From Natrinema soli (lineage in GTDB: Archaea; Halobacteriota; Halobacteria; Halobacteriales; Natrialbaceae): a stretch of DNA of 6,693 nt. Under the pieces are notes generated by a model that was not told where the DNA came from, did not search any database, and saw nothing but the letters and a program-made list of their open reading frames with translations. Each line of letters begins with the position of its first letter. Positions within the stretch are counted from its first letter, which is position 1. A program made the position numbers and the translations under genes. Location: positions 1-6,693 of the forward strand of contig NZ_JAQIVI010000783.1 of assembly GCF_028618695.1 (NCBI RefSeq), in the 5' to 3' direction. Below, piece after piece: positions 1 to 4,886 of the stretch.

Positions 1-177
1 CGGGACGCCCGCCTCGTCCGCATGCGCCGTCGGCCGCTCCCCGACGAACAGGAAGTCCGCGCCCACGTCGCCGTAGCCGTGGACGACCTGCGTGCGCGTC
101 TCACAGAGCGCCGGACAGTTTCGACACTCCTCGTCCATGCCGTACGGGTTCGCTCGAGACCGTTGATTCGCGTCCAC
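1..177 (-). CDS. Uracil-DNA glycosylase family 4-like protein, N-terminal part (3' end outside window)
   Basis: The first 59 residues of a protein that continues past the left edge. It would remove uracil from DNA, the first step of base excision repair. Visible features are the C18-x2-C21 pair that starts the Fe-S cluster site of family 4 enzymes, then PALCETRTQVVHGYGDVGADF, a typical family 4 N-terminus, and the first active-site motif at G46-E47-R48-P49. That motif differs from the usual GEAPGxxE: G is T50, and the second Glu position is A53. I chose the GTG start at 177 because the residues before the internal ATG at 138 (NPYG) look coding and a T-rich TATA-like box lies 27 bases upstream of the GTG. 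The ATG at 138 is the alternative and would leave only four residues before the first Cys. The gene lies 75 bases after the small acidic gene on the same strand. Family assignment is fairly secure; substrate range is not. Confidence 0.8.
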   Translation of the reverse strand, partial: MDANQRSRANPYGMDEECRNCPALCETRTQVVHGYGDVGADFLFVGERPTAHADEAGVP

Positions 178-200
178 ACTCGTATCTCGGGCGGTAGGCC

Positions 201-207
201 CAAAAAC
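201..207 (-). promoter_or_regulatory. Possible TATA-like box for the uracil-DNA glycosylase gene
   Basis: Read on the minus strand, this is GTTTTTG, centred 27 bases upstream of the GTG at 177. That is the spacing expected of a leaderless haloarchaeal promoter. The same T-tract could instead serve as the U-rich terminator of the upstream small gene, because a short inverted repeat (222-233, CGCCG/CGGCG) precedes it. The two readings cannot be separated from sequence. Confidence 0.35.
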
Positions 208-252
208 GACGCGCTGACGGCCGCCGTTCGGCGACCCGAGAGTCGATACGGT

Positions 253-543
253 TTAGCGACCGAGGCCGCCGCGTTCGTTGACCTCGAGGATGAACTTCAC
301 GTTACGGACGATCTCTTCGGGAGAGGTCTCCTCGCCCTCGTCGTAGAGGTCGCTGGTCCGATACAGGATGTTCGCGAGCTGTTTGCGCTCGCTGGAATCG
401 CCGCGAACGTCGTCGGCGATCTCGCGGAGGCGCTCGACGCGCTCGGGATCGGGGTCGAATTCGTCGGCAGCGGCAGTATCTGCTTCACTCTCGTCGGCAG
501 CGGCAGTCTCCGACTCACTCCCGTCGTCACCGTCGGCGGTCAT
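253..543 (-). CDS. Small acidic haloarchaeal protein of unknown function, coupled to apbC
   Basis: A 96-residue protein I cannot assign to a named family. Residues 1-30 are a low-complexity acidic tail rich in Asp, Glu, Ala and Ser, including two tandem copies of a ten-residue unit (9-18 and 19-28). Residues 31-96 look like a compact helical domain with conserved-looking blocks: PERVERLREIADDVRG, ERKQLANILYRTSDLYDEG and a C-terminal NVKFILEVNERGGLGR. There is no signal peptide, membrane segment or cysteine, so it is probably a soluble cytoplasmic protein. Its ATG overlaps the apbC stop codon as ATGA (540-543), so the two are almost certainly on one transcript and translationally coupled. That suggests, but does not show, a role linked to ApbC or Fe-S cluster handling. 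The stop is TAA at 253-255. The gene is real (coupling, acidic haloarchaeal composition); its function is unknown. Confidence 0.85.
   Translation of the reverse strand: MTADGDDGSESETAAADESEADTAAADEFDPDPERVERLREIADDVRGDSSERKQLANILYRTSDLYDEGEETSPEEIVRNVKFILEVNERGGLGR
461..520 (-). repeat. Tandem 30-base repeat (two copies) in the acidic tail of the small protein
   Basis: The copies at 461-490 and 491-520 match at 26 of 30 positions and each encode ten residues, SESETAAADE and SEADTAAADE. The unit is in frame, so gain or loss of copies changes only the length of the acidic linker. It looks like a slippage or unequal-exchange duplication. Confidence 0.8.
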
Positions 544-1616
544 CGATCGGGCGAGGCGGCCTCGTTTCGCCGGCTCTGAGAGATCCCCTGCCGGTGAACG
601 ATCCCGGTGTTGTTAGCGACGTTCTCGGTGATCGTCCGCAGGGCGTCGCTGGTGTCGTCGCCGTCTTTCAGCACCGTGGGCTTCCCGCCGTCGCCGCCCT
701 CGCGGACGGCCGGATCGAGCGGGATCGAACCCAGGAAGGGGAGTTCGTGTTCCTCGGCGAATTCCTCGCCGCCGCCGGAGCCGAAGATGTCGTGTTCGCC
801 GCCGCAGTCCGGGCAGGCGAACGTGGACATGTTCTCGGCGATCCCCAGCACGACGGTGTCGTGTTTGGCGAACATCTCGAGGCCCTTCCGGGCGTCGTCC
901 AGCGCGACGTCCTGCGGGGTCGTGACGATGACCGCGCCGGTGACGGGCATGGTCTGGAGCATCGTCAACTGGGTGTCGCCGGTTCCCGGCGGGAGGTCGA
1001 CGACGAGGTAGTCGAGGTGACCCCACTCGACGTCCTCCGTCAACTGGGTGATGACCTTGTGGACCATCGGACCGCGCCAGATGACGGGATCGTCCTCGCC
1101 GGTGAGGAAGGCCATGCTCATCAGCTTCACGCCGTACTTCTCGGGCGGAACGAGGGTCTCGTCCTCGGTGGCCATCGGCGGCTCGTCGGCGTCGACCATC
1201 CGCGGCACGTTCGGCCCGTAGACGTCGGCGTCGAAGAGGCCGACGCGGGCACCGAGCTGCGAGAGGCCGGCGGCGAGGTTGACCGCGACGGTCGACTTGC
1301 CGACGCCGCCTTTCCCGGAGGCGACGGCGATGACGTTCTTGACGTTCGGCAGTACCTGTTCCTCGCTGGTGAGATCGTCGCGGTCGGGCACGCTCGCGGT
1401 GAGATCCGCCTCGAGGCCCTCGGCGGTGAGCACCTCGCGGACCTCGGCGGCGATGTCGCTCTCGCTCGGTGAGTAGGGGGCACCCAGTGCGAGATCGATG
1501 TCGACCTGGTCGCCGTCGACGGTGATGTCGTTGACCAGTCCGAGCGACACGATATCGTCGCCGAGTTCCGGATCTTCGACCGTCCGGAGGCGGTCGCGAA
1601 CGGCGGCTTCGTCCAT
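540..1616 (-). CDS. apbC: ApbC/Mrp-family iron-sulfur cluster carrier ATPase
   Basis: A 358-residue P-loop ATPase of the Mrp/Nbp35/ApbC group, cytosolic proteins that bind a [4Fe-4S] cluster and pass it to apo-proteins. Residues 1-85 form a MIP18/DUF59-type domain. The deviant Walker A motif GKGGVGKS is at 101-108, the switch I region DADVYGPNVPRM at 129-140 and the switch II DLPPGTGD at 207-214. The cluster-binding C268-x2-C271 motif sits in ACPDCGGEHDIFG, and the tail after 335 is short and basic. The MIP18-type domain has GAPYSPSESDIA (45-56), where many relatives carry a cysteine, so cluster handling probably relies on the C-terminal CxxC. The ATG at 1616 was chosen because MIP18-domain homology begins there and a TATA-like CCCTTTT lies about 28 bases upstream. 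The same frame stays open to 2006, but that stretch crosses the divergent promoter and looks non-coding. The stop overlaps the next gene's ATG. Confidence 0.95.
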   Translation of the reverse strand: MDEAAVRDRLRTVEDPELGDDIVSLGLVNDITVDGDQVDIDLALGAPYSPSESDIAAEVREVLTAEGLEADLTASVPDRDDLTSEEQVLPNVKNVIAVASGKGGVGKSTVAVNLAAGLSQLGARVGLFDADVYGPNVPRMVDADEPPMATEDETLVPPEKYGVKLMSMAFLTGEDDPVIWRGPMVHKVITQLTEDVEWGHLDYLVVDLPPGTGDTQLTMLQTMPVTGAVIVTTPQDVALDDARKGLEMFAKHDTVVLGIAENMSTFACPDCGGEHDIFGSGGGEEFAEEHELPFLGSIPLDPAVREGGDGGKPTVLKDGDDTSDALRTITENVANNTGIVHRQGISQSRRNEAASPDR

Positions 1617-1640
1617 GTCACTAGCTACTTCCGGGCGTCG

Positions 1641-1647
1641 AAAAGGG
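1641..1647 (-). promoter_or_regulatory. Possible TATA-like box of apbC
   Basis: On the minus strand this reads CCCTTTT, centred about 28 bases upstream of the apbC ATG at 1616. There is no Shine-Dalgarno sequence before the ATG, consistent with a leaderless transcript. A similar CCTTTT element sits at the same distance from the eIF-2B-like gene, which supports the call modestly. Confidence 0.4.
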
Positions 1648-1765
1648 TTGTGTTCGTATTTGGCGTCGCGTCTTTCGGATCGTTCCCGCGGAACCGTCCC
1701 GTCTGAGCGGTCAGGTGTGGACACAGTAGTGGAACCCCACCCGCATCCGTTTCGGTGACCGAGCG

Positions 1766-1779
1766 CCCCGTTAACGGGG
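1766..1779. repeat. 14-base perfect palindrome, possible operator
   Basis: CCCCGTTAACGGGG is fully self-complementary with a GTTAAC core. It lies about 73 bases upstream of the PAP2 TATA box and about 120 bases upstream of the apbC box. No protein is known to me to bind it. A dimeric regulator site is an inference; the symmetry itself is directly visible. Confidence 0.5.
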
Positions 1780-1851
1780 TCGGTAGACGGGACACGATCC
1801 GCTCGCGGTTCTCCCGCCACACGGTCTCCGTCCCTGTCAAACAGAAATTCA

Positions 1852-1858
1852 TTTAATA
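1852..1858 (+). promoter_or_regulatory. TATA box of the PAP2 gene (leaderless promoter)
   Basis: TTTAATA is centred 27 bases upstream of the ATG at 1882, with the purine-rich stretch CAGAAA just before it as a candidate BRE. It is the best match in the window to the haloarchaeal TATA consensus. The spacing predicts transcription starting at or within a base or two of the start codon, and there is no ribosome-binding site. Confidence 0.7.
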
Positions 1859-1881
1859 CGGCTGGCACGCTATCACGACGT

Positions 1882-2931
1882 ATGTCTCGCGGAATTGGTG
1901 AATTCGGCCCGCTCCAGGACGTGATTCCGGAGTGGGCGGCGGTCCTCGTCGCGCTCGTCACGCAGTTGGGCGACGTCTGGTTTCTCAGTCTGTTGGTCGG
2001 CGCCATCTACTGGTTCGACTCGGCGAGCCGGGAAGACGCAGCCGTGATAATGGGCTGGACGTTCGCGGGACTCGCACTCATCAGCACGCTCAAGCACGTC
2101 TTCGCGTTACCGCGTCCCGGCCAACCGTTGGTCCGGATCGAGACGCTGCCGTGGGTAATGCAGCCGCTCTACGAATCCACCGCGATGGCGAGCGGCTACG
2201 GGTTTCCGAGCGGCCACGCGTTGATGACGACGATCGTGTACCTGAGCCTGGCACGTCGGCTCTCGATCAGCACCCGTCGGCGACGGGTCGTCGGCGCAGC
2301 GCTCCTCATCGCTGCGGTGTGCGTTTCGCGGGTCGTACTCGGCGTACATTATCTCGTTGACGTGACTGCAGGGGTCGCCATCGGTGTCGCGTTTCTGGCC
2401 GTCGTCGAACGGCTCCTGACTCGCGTTTCGACCGATCACGGTACGGTCGCGTTCGGCCTCGCGATCGCCATTAGTGCGATCAACCTCGTCGTCGGCGGTA
2501 TCGATGCCGGTGACATTTCGTTACTCGGCGCGTCTCTCGGCGCGTTCGGGGGCTGGCAACTCGTCGTTCTCGGACAGCGTCTGTTCGCAGTCGACCGGCC
2601 ATCGAAAGCGGCTCGGCCCCTCCTCCGGCGGGGCGTGCTCGCAGCCGGGGCGCTTAGTCCGTTGCTCATCGCGGTCGACGAGTACCATTTGTTCTCGCGT
2701 CCCGCTCGTGGCGGGGCCTTCGGACTCGTCCTCGCGCTGTTCGTCACGATTCCCGTGTTGCGACACTCCGAACGCGCCACCCGCGTCTGGACGGCGCTCG
2801 TCTTCTGGGCGACGATGGCGATACACGGGCTCCGATTCCTGCTCTCTCCGAGTACGTGGCGACGCGCGACGATTCTCGGCCGTCGATACACCGTGCGAGT
2901 TCATCGATGGATTCGCACGCGGCTGGGATGA
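1882..2931 (+). CDS. PAP2-superfamily membrane phosphatase with C-terminal multi-helix extension
   Basis: A 349-residue integral membrane protein of the type 2 phosphatidic acid phosphatase superfamily, which hydrolyses lipid phosphates or pyrophosphates such as phosphatidate or polyprenyl diphosphate at the membrane face. All three catalytic motifs are intact: K71-x6-R78-P79; P109-S110-G111-H112; and S149-R150-x5-H156-x3-D160, with the two His and the Asp that carry out catalysis. Hydrophobic segments lie around 18-43, 55-70, 112-126, 136-153 and 159-177. The part after about 185 adds further hydrophobic segments (about 187-206, 211-231, 249-264, 277-293 and 301-321), making the protein longer than a minimal PAP2 domain, and it ends in a basic Arg-rich tail. 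The start is fixed by the TATA box 27 bases upstream. The gene stands alone and converges on the zinc-ribbon-like gene. Lipid substrate unknown; recycling of a dolichyl or archaeal lipid phosphate is plausible. Confidence 0.9.
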   Translation: MSRGIGEFGPLQDVIPEWAAVLVALVTQLGDVWFLSLLVGAIYWFDSASREDAAVIMGWTFAGLALISTLKHVFALPRPGQPLVRIETLPWVMQPLYESTAMASGYGFPSGHALMTTIVYLSLARRLSISTRRRRVVGAALLIAAVCVSRVVLGVHYLVDVTAGVAIGVAFLAVVERLLTRVSTDHGTVAFGLAIAISAINLVVGGIDAGDISLLGASLGAFGGWQLVVLGQRLFAVDRPSKAARPLLRRGVLAAGALSPLLIAVDEYHLFSRPARGGAFGLVLALFVTIPVLRHSERATRVWTALVFWATMAIHGLRFLLSPSTWRRATILGRRYTVRVHRWIRTRLG

Positions 2932-2962
2932 TCTCCCTCGAGTCGAAGGATCGACGGCGCGC

Positions 2963-2992
2963 GACAGAAAGAGCCGGCACCGTCGTCGCCGG
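2963..2992 (-). terminator. Possible terminator after the zinc-ribbon-like gene
   Basis: On the minus strand, immediately after the stop codon, CCGGC (2988-2992) pairs with GCCGG (2974-2978) across a nine-base loop and is followed by CTCTTTCTGT. The stem is short and the T-tract interrupted, so this is tentative. It lies in the 61-base convergent gap with the PAP2 gene. Confidence 0.3.
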
Positions 2993-3316
2993 TCACGCGT
3001 CGAAATCGAACCGCGGCCCGCCGTAGGTCGGCGGATCGGGATCGAGCTCCACCCCCTGCTCGAAGCGCACGAAATTGAGATAGAAGGGACGGCCACAGCC
3101 CTCGACGGATTCTCCCTCGAGGTCGGTAACGGGGCCGTCCTCGCCACAGAGGAACTCGATCCCGTCGGCCGATTCTCGGTCGGGATCGTCCGGGTTCGCG
3201 TACTCCCAGCCCGGCTGTCGGACCGTCGTGACCGATCGGTCCGCCAGGTCCGGGGGACGCTCGAGGCTGACCACGGCGTTGCAGTGCGGACAGGTGTACC
3301 GGACGGTAACGGTCAT
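2993..3316 (-). CDS. Small zinc-ribbon-like haloarchaeal protein, function unknown
   Basis: A 107-residue acidic protein with four cysteines laid out as a probable zinc site: C9-x2-C12 in YTCPHCNAVV and, much later, C57 and C74 in FLCGED and EGCGRPFYL. The YTCPHC...GCGRPFY pattern resembles the zinc-ribbon modules of small nucleic-acid or protein-binding proteins, but I do not recognise a named family. There is no signal peptide or membrane segment. The ATG at 3316 was chosen because the cysteine module follows at once, a TATA-like GCTTACG lies about 28 bases upstream, and the translation further upstream (open to 3436) is basic and unlike haloarchaeal coding sequence. It is divergent from the DUF5783-like gene with a 128-base gap and converges with PAP2. 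It may be regulatory or structural; nothing in the context decides. Confidence 0.8.
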   Translation of the reverse strand: MTVTVRYTCPHCNAVVSLERPPDLADRSVTTVRQPGWEYANPDDPDRESADGIEFLCGEDGPVTDLEGESVEGCGRPFYLNFVRFEQGVELDPDPPTYGGPRFDFDA

Positions 3317-3340
3317 CGGCGGCTCTAGGGGACCCGAGGG

Positions 3341-3347
3341 CGTAAGC
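3341..3347 (-). promoter_or_regulatory. Possible TATA-like box of the zinc-ribbon-like gene
   Basis: GCTTACG on the minus strand, centred about 28 bases upstream of the ATG at 3316, in a GC-rich setting. It is a weak consensus match but has the right spacing, and it helps choose the start at 3316 over upstream options. Confidence 0.4.
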
Positions 3348-3414
3348 CTGCGGGCATCGACGGAATGTTCGGGTACTCGACCGAAAAGTCGGTCTCGGTA
3401 CGAGGTCCCGAACC

Positions 3415-3421
3415 GTTTACC
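3415..3421 (+). promoter_or_regulatory. TATA-like box of the DUF5783-like gene
   Basis: GTTTACC centred 27 bases upstream of the ATG at 3445, preceded by CGAACC as a possible BRE. There is no Shine-Dalgarno sequence before the start. With the minus-strand box at 3341-3347 it makes a compact divergent promoter pair about 70 bases apart. Confidence 0.6.
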
Positions 3422-3444
3422 CGATAGCGTCCGCACGGACGGCT

Positions 3445-3822
3445 ATGACCGAGTTCGACCCCGAGAAATTCGAGGAGAAGTACGTCCACTACTTCGCGGA
3501 ACTCGAGGAGGCCTACTCGAACGCGTATCAACAGTTGCACGGCCAGTACGACTCCGAGGTACTCCGCGCCATCGATCGACAGGTGCTGAGCGAGAGCGAA
3601 CCCTTCTACGAGGGAAGCGCGGAGCATCGCTCCGCGACCGATTCGAACGGGCACAGCCCGCGAGAACACGACGGCGAGTTCCGCGTCGAACTCCCGGACG
3701 ATCCGGCGGATCGCGTCGGCGCGGTGGCCGACCACGAGCAGTTCGAGCCCGTCCTCGAGACGTTCGTCGACCGAATCGAGCGCGAACTAGAGCGGATTTT
3801 CGGCTTCGACGAGACCGCGTGA
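3445..3822 (+). CDS. Small acidic haloarchaeal protein, DUF5783-like
   Basis: A 125-residue, strongly acidic soluble protein with an aromatic-rich N-terminal helical region (MTEFDPEKFEEKYVHYF, then AYSNAYQQLHGQYDSEVLRAID), a middle motif SEPFYEG, a GEFRVELPDDP block and a C-terminal amphipathic helix (residues 98-121, FEPVLETFVDRIERELERIFG). From memory this resembles the uncharacterised haloarchaeal family DUF5783; the family name is tentative. Residues 58-75, between SEPFYEG and DGEFRVEL, look like an insert: less acidic, rich in Ser, His, Arg and Asn, and encoded by two strong inverted repeats. The start is supported by a TATA-like box 27 bases upstream and the acidic N-terminus. It is followed after 81 bases by the eIF-2B-like gene, which has its own promoter-like element. 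The function is unknown; no catalytic residues or metal site are evident. Confidence 0.85.
   Translation: MTEFDPEKFEEKYVHYFAELEEAYSNAYQQLHGQYDSEVLRAIDRQVLSESEPFYEGSAEHRSATDSNGHSPREHDGEFRVELPDDPADRVGAVADHEQFEPVLETFVDRIERELERIFGFDETA
3616..3669 (+). repeat. Hairpin-rich in-frame insert within the DUF5783-like gene
   Basis: This 54-base stretch (18 codons) contains an eight-base perfect inverted repeat with a three-base loop (CGCGGAGC 3618-3625, ATC, GCTCCGCG 3629-3636) and a second one of five bases (CGGGC 3648-3652, ACA, GCCCG 3656-3660). Two hairpins in tandem inside an acidic coding sequence, with a locally different amino-acid composition, resemble the palindromic interspersed elements that haloarchaeal genes sometimes tolerate. 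No convincing target-site duplication is visible. The inverted repeats are certain; their origin as an insertion is inferred. Confidence 0.55.
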
Positions 3823-3873
3823 CGGCGACCCATTGAAGGACGTGCGACAGGACGGTTGCGGGCACCCGGAACA

Positions 3874-3880
3874 CCTTTTG
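3874..3880 (+). promoter_or_regulatory. Possible TATA-like box of the eIF-2B-like gene
   Basis: CCTTTTG centred 27 bases upstream of the ATG at 3904, matching in sequence and spacing the element proposed for apbC. It supports independent, leaderless transcription of this gene rather than read-through alone from 3445-3822. Confidence 0.45.
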
Positions 3881-3903
3881 CGCTGACGGGAAACCATGCA
3901 AGT

Positions 3904-4755
3904 ATGATCGACGAGACGGCCGAGGAAATCCGAGAGATGCAGACGCACAGTTCCTCGGTGGTCGCTGTCCACGCGGCACAGGCCCTCGAGGAGCTTGTCG
4001 AGCGGGAGTTCGCGACCGTCGAGGAGTACGTCCGCGCGCTCGAGCGCAACGGCTCCGTCCTGCGACGGGCGAATCCCTCGCACGCCTCGCTGCAAAACGC
4101 CGTCCGGGAGGTCGTCGACGACGTGGCCGAGGCCGAACCCGACAGCGTCGAGGACGCCCGCCGACTCACGAGCGAGAAGATCGACGAGGTCGTCTCGCGG
4201 ATCGAGTCCGGCAAGCGGCTGGCTGCCGAAAACGCCGTCGAACACCTCGCGGACGGCGCGACGCTGCTGACTCACGACTACTCCTCGACGGTGATCCAGG
4301 CCCTCGAGCAGGCCACCGAGGCCGGGAAGACGTTCGAGGTCTACGTCACCGAGGCTCGACCGCGCTATCTTGGGCGCAAGACCGCACGGACGCTCGCCGA
4401 GATGGAGGGCGTCGAAACGACGCTGCTCACCGACAGCGCTCACGGGCTCTCCCTCGAGGAGTGCGACCGGGTCGTCGTCGGCATGGACTGCATCGTCGAC
4501 GAGACGCTGTACAATCGCGTCGGCACCTTCCCGATCGCGTCGACGGCCGCCCGACTGGACGTGCCGGTCACCGTCCTCGGTTCGGCCTCGAAGATCGTCA
4601 GCGAAGGGTTCGTCTTCGAAAACGAATTTCGGCCCGGCAGCGAGGTCATGGCCGAACCCGCCGACGGCTTCGACGTGGAAAACCCCGCTTACGACGCGAC
4701 GCCGGTCGAGTTGCTCGAGAGCGTCATCACGGACGAGGGACGGCAATCGTTCTGA
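3904..4755 (+). CDS. eIF-2B alpha-like / ribose-1,5-bisphosphate isomerase-like protein
   Basis: A 283-residue member of the eIF-2B alpha/beta/delta superfamily, which includes the GTP-exchange factor subunits of eukaryotes and the archaeal sugar-phosphate isomerases (ribose-1,5-bisphosphate, methylthioribose-1-phosphate). Residues 1-105 are the helical N-domain (ETAEEIREMQTHSSSVVAVHAAQAL and onward); 110-283 are the Rossmann-like domain. Family landmarks are LLTHDYSSTVIQAL (121-134), VTEARPRYLGRKTA (148-161), VVVGMDCIVDE (190-200), NRVGTFPIA (204-212) and FENEFRP (238-244). D195, in the GxD motif, matches the catalytic Asp of the isomerases, but the position of their catalytic Cys (LTHC) is D125 here, as expected of a non-isomerase eIF-2B-type paralogue or a divergent enzyme. 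The ATG at 3904 follows a TATA-like box by 27 bases; an ATG at 3896 runs straight into a stop. Family certain; biochemical activity open. Confidence 0.92.
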   Translation: MIDETAEEIREMQTHSSSVVAVHAAQALEELVEREFATVEEYVRALERNGSVLRRANPSHASLQNAVREVVDDVAEAEPDSVEDARRLTSEKIDEVVSRIESGKRLAAENAVEHLADGATLLTHDYSSTVIQALEQATEAGKTFEVYVTEARPRYLGRKTARTLAEMEGVETTLLTDSAHGLSLEECDRVVVGMDCIVDETLYNRVGTFPIASTAARLDVPVTVLGSASKIVSEGFVFENEFRPGSEVMAEPADGFDVENPAYDATPVELLESVITDEGRQSF

Positions 4756-4757
4756 GC

Positions 4758-4769
4758 GACCGATCGGTC
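4758..4769. repeat. 12-base perfect palindrome downstream of the eIF-2B-like gene
   Basis: GACCGATCGGTC begins three bases after the TGA. It is symmetric but not followed by a T-tract, so it is a weak terminator candidate. It could also be an operator for the DUF389 gene, whose start is about 120 bases on. Short palindromes of this kind are common in GC-rich DNA. Confidence 0.3.
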
Positions 4770-4886
4770 CCCGTTCCCCGGCGATATCGCTCGAGGCAGT
4801 GATCGGAACCGTTCGAATAGTCGCGATTTCGAGACAGTCCGTCGCGGGTGGCAACGACCTATCCACGTCGCTCCCGTTTCGGTCGT

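Larger units (their letters stand above)
1617..1881. other. Divergent intergenic region between apbC and the PAP2 gene
   Basis: These 265 bases separate two genes transcribed away from each other. They hold a TATA-like box for each gene, a 14-base perfect palindrome at 1766-1779, a nearby short inverted repeat (CGGT-G-ACCG, 1753-1761) and GTGT-GG-ACAC in the 1715-1735 stretch. Open frames cross the region on the minus strand, but their translations resemble no protein and lack the acidic composition of the real genes. It is longer than a simple leaderless divergent pair needs, so it may hold regulatory sites. Confidence 0.6.

Noticed and set aside
594..1472. Plus-strand open frame of 292 codons opposite apbC
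   Set aside because: It is the antisense shadow of apbC, caused by GC-rich third codon positions. There is no recognisable domain and no promoter.
1625..1852. Minus-strand 75-codon open frame in the apbC/PAP2 intergenic region
   Set aside because: No promoter, no acidic composition and no recognisable motif, and it spans the palindrome and the promoter elements.
1617..2006. Extension of apbC upstream to an ATG at 2006
   Set aside because: The frame is open, but it crosses the divergent promoter and the start of the PAP2 gene, and its translation is basic and unlike any ApbC N-terminus. The MIP18 domain begins at the ATG at 1616.
2474..3328. Plus-strand open frame of 284 codons overlapping the PAP2 end and the zinc-ribbon-like gene
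   Set aside because: It overlaps two better-supported genes in other frames, and its composition (Arg and Ser rich) is typical of out-of-frame haloarchaeal DNA.
3317..3436. Longer N-terminus for the zinc-ribbon-like protein from an ATG at 3436
   Set aside because: The added 40 residues are basic and non-conserved in appearance, and would overlap the promoter of the divergent gene.
3787..4866. Minus-strand open frame of 359 codons opposite the eIF-2B-like gene
   Set aside because: The plus-strand protein carries clear family motifs; the reverse translation is a GC-skew artefact.
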